This document shows positions 62,971 to 64,000 of a DNA stretch of 64,000 nucleotides, piece after piece (within the stretch, counting starts at the first letter, position 1; every line of letters starts with the position of its first letter). The position numbers were made by a program, and so were the translations under genes. This DNA comes from Gammaproteobacteria bacterium UBA7449 (GTDB taxonomy: Bacteria; Pseudomonadota; Gammaproteobacteria; Pseudomonadales; Pseudohongiellaceae): contig DLPV01000028.1 in assembly GCA_002477465.1 (NCBI GenBank), positions 48,558-112,557 of the forward strand, read 5' to 3'. The notes below the pieces were generated by a model. The model searched no databases, had not been told where the DNA came from, and saw only the letters and a list, made by a program, of their open reading frames with translations.

Positions 62971-63900
62971 TTATCTGGCGGTGCGATGTATATAGGCAGC
63001 CGGATCGACGACGCGACCGTTTTTATAGACTTCGAAATGGACGTGTGGACCAGTGGAGCGACCTGTGGATCCCACAAGCGCGATATTCTGGCCCTTATTG
63101 ACCACATCGCCAACGTCCACAAAGAGCTTCTCAGCATGAGCATACCGGGTAGTAAATCCACTGCCATGATTTACTTCAACCATCAGACCATAGCCTGAGC
63201 GAGGGCCAGACCAGGTTACGACACCCGAAGCAACTGTATTGATTTCAGCCCCAGACCTGCCCGTTGTGAAATCGATGCCTGTATGAGTGGTAAGTCGCCC
63301 GGTGAAGGGGTCAGGGCGCTGCCCAAAGCGCGAGGCTATCCAGGCATTCTCGAGCGGTCTGCCTGCGATAAACACATCGGATTGAATTTTTCTATCGGTC
63401 AGCACCCCCTCAAGAATTTCGAGCTGATTCTGGCGATCCTCAAGATGGGACTCCAGACGGTCCACGGCGCTCACGAATCCGGCGGTGCTATAAGCTTCGG
63501 AACTGCCAGTCCCAGGCCCGCCCAGCGGAACCGGCTGACTGAAGTCGAATTCACCGGTATCCAGGTTTGTCATAGTGGTGATGCGCTCACCCACAGCATC
63601 GAGGCGCACCAGTCTGGCCTGGAGCATAGCGAGACGGAGCGTTAGCGCCTCAAGTTCTTGCTTTGAATCTTGCTTAACTTCCTGCAATTCTTCAGCCTGA
63701 AAACGTAGCTGTTGCTCCCAGTTGCGGGCAGTTTCTTCCGTAAATATGACGGGATCCTGGGAGATGGCGAGCTGATAGCCAAAATAGCCAAGAGCTACCG
63801 GGGCACCCAGTAAGAGAATAGAGAGCAGGCCTTTAACCCAGCCCTTGAGGACAATGGTCTTGGTGTGGCCGTGACTTTGGTCAACGAGTATGAGTTTCAT
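62971..63900 (-). CDS. M23-family peptidase, membrane-anchored
   Basis: A 309-residue LytM-type zinc endopeptidase. An N-terminal membrane segment (about 24-46) and a coiled-coil region (~80-118) precede the peptidase domain. The zinc motifs HTGIDFTTG, in place of the usual HxGxD, and GPHVHFEVYKNGR, plus YAHAEKL, are intact, so it may be active on peptidoglycan or its regulators. A similar gene lies between lpxC and secA in Pseudomonas (PA4405). The ATG at 63900 begins MKLILVDQSHGHTK. Confidence 0.9.
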   Translation of the reverse strand: MKLILVDQSHGHTKTIVLKGWVKGLLSILLLGAPVALGYFGYQLAISQDPVIFTEETARNWEQQLRFQAEELQEVKQDSKQELEALTLRLAMLQARLVRLDAVGERITTMTNLDTGEFDFSQPVPLGGPGTGSSEAYSTAGFVSAVDRLESHLEDRQNQLEILEGVLTDRKIQSDVFIAGRPLENAWIASRFGQRPDPFTGRLTTHTGIDFTTGRSGAEINTVASGVVTWSGPRSGYGLMVEVNHGSGFTTRYAHAEKLFVDVGDVVNKGQNIALVGSTGRSTGPHVHFEVYKNGRVVDPAAYIHRTAR

Positions 63901-64000
63901 TGTTCAGCGTAATTCTTAGCTACCCGAATAGCTCGTGTGGGGTTTAGCCCAGAAACTTCAACGCCCAACTTACCCGAATTGCGAGGCACCGAGCCTACTG
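63901..64000. other. Right end of window
   Basis: The last 100 bases hold no complete feature. They are the upstream region of the M23 peptidase gene; in Pseudomonas the next gene would be lpxC. I see no start or signature of it here. Confidence 0.4.

Noticed and set aside
1..64000. CRISPR arrays, insertion sequences, prophage or toxin-antitoxin genes
   Set aside because: No repeat-spacer array, transposase, integrase, phage structural gene or paired toxin-antitoxin gene was recognised in the window.

Overview
This window reads as a chromosomal core region of a gammaproteobacterium related to Pseudomonas and to marine Cellvibrionales/OMG-type lineages. The main support is gene order: proA-nadD-rsfS-rlmH-mrdA-rodA-rlpA-dacA-ybeD-lipB-lipA, ampD-ampE, nadC next to a type IV pilin locus followed by pilD-coaE-yacG, and M23 peptidase-secA-argJ-mutT/thiE. 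These match Pseudomonas-style arrangements. No insertion sequence, prophage, CRISPR array or rRNA operon was found. The only RNA gene recognised is one tRNA-Leu(UAG).

Layout. 1-2.3 kb (+): the 3' part of an Hsp70-like gene and a fatty-acid-hydroxylase-family membrane protein. 2.3-13.8 kb (-): lipoate synthesis, peptidoglycan elongation and remodelling, 23S rRNA methylation, ribosome silencing, NAD and proline synthesis. 13.9-18 kb: an NhaC-type antiporter, then small enzymes on the minus strand. 18.4-23.4 kb (+): serA, serC, dinB, greB and a GlxA-type regulator. 23.4-25.1 kb (-): a DUF1244 protein, an HPF-like protein and a VanY-like peptidase. 25.3-30.3 kb: a FabY-type ketosynthase (+), then class I fumarase, a membrane DnaJ protein and a VWA protein (-). 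30.5-34.1 kb: tRNA-Leu, enoyl-CoA hydratase, a coiled-coil membrane protein, a PuuD-type membrane protein and sodB. 34.2-37.9 kb (-): a decayed TPR gene and groESL with a recognisable heat-shock promoter. 37.9-43.2 kb: fxsA, an Atl-type protein, an AmpG-type transporter, yajQ, a sensor-kinase remnant and a BtuCD/FecCD-type ABC pair. 43.2-50.8 kb (-): aceF, aceE, ampE, ampD and a broken DUF1631 gene. 51-57.7 kb: an aspartic protease, nadC, a secreted nuclease, a cytochrome c, a glycosyltransferase, pilin, a pilin stub, pilD, coaE and yacG. 57.9-63.9 kb (-): mutT/thiE, argJ, secA and an M23 peptidase.

The genes are mostly housekeeping, with a clear cell-envelope theme: PBP2, RodA, RlpA, DacA, a VanY-like peptidase, AmpD, AmpE, an AmpG-like permease and an M23 peptidase. 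The most notable feature is gene decay. Four loci look like deletion or frameshift remnants: the TPR gene after groEL, a histidine kinase reduced to about 114 residues, a DUF1631 gene with an internal deletion and an in-frame TAG, and a pilus locus in which pilB and pilC are absent and a 35-codon pilin stub runs into pilD. This suggests lineage-specific loss, possibly including surface pili. I did not find a convincing new multi-gene system. The best leads are the pilus-locus collapse, a GntR-type operator before aceEF, the secreted HNH-like nuclease, and some structured intergenic DNA.
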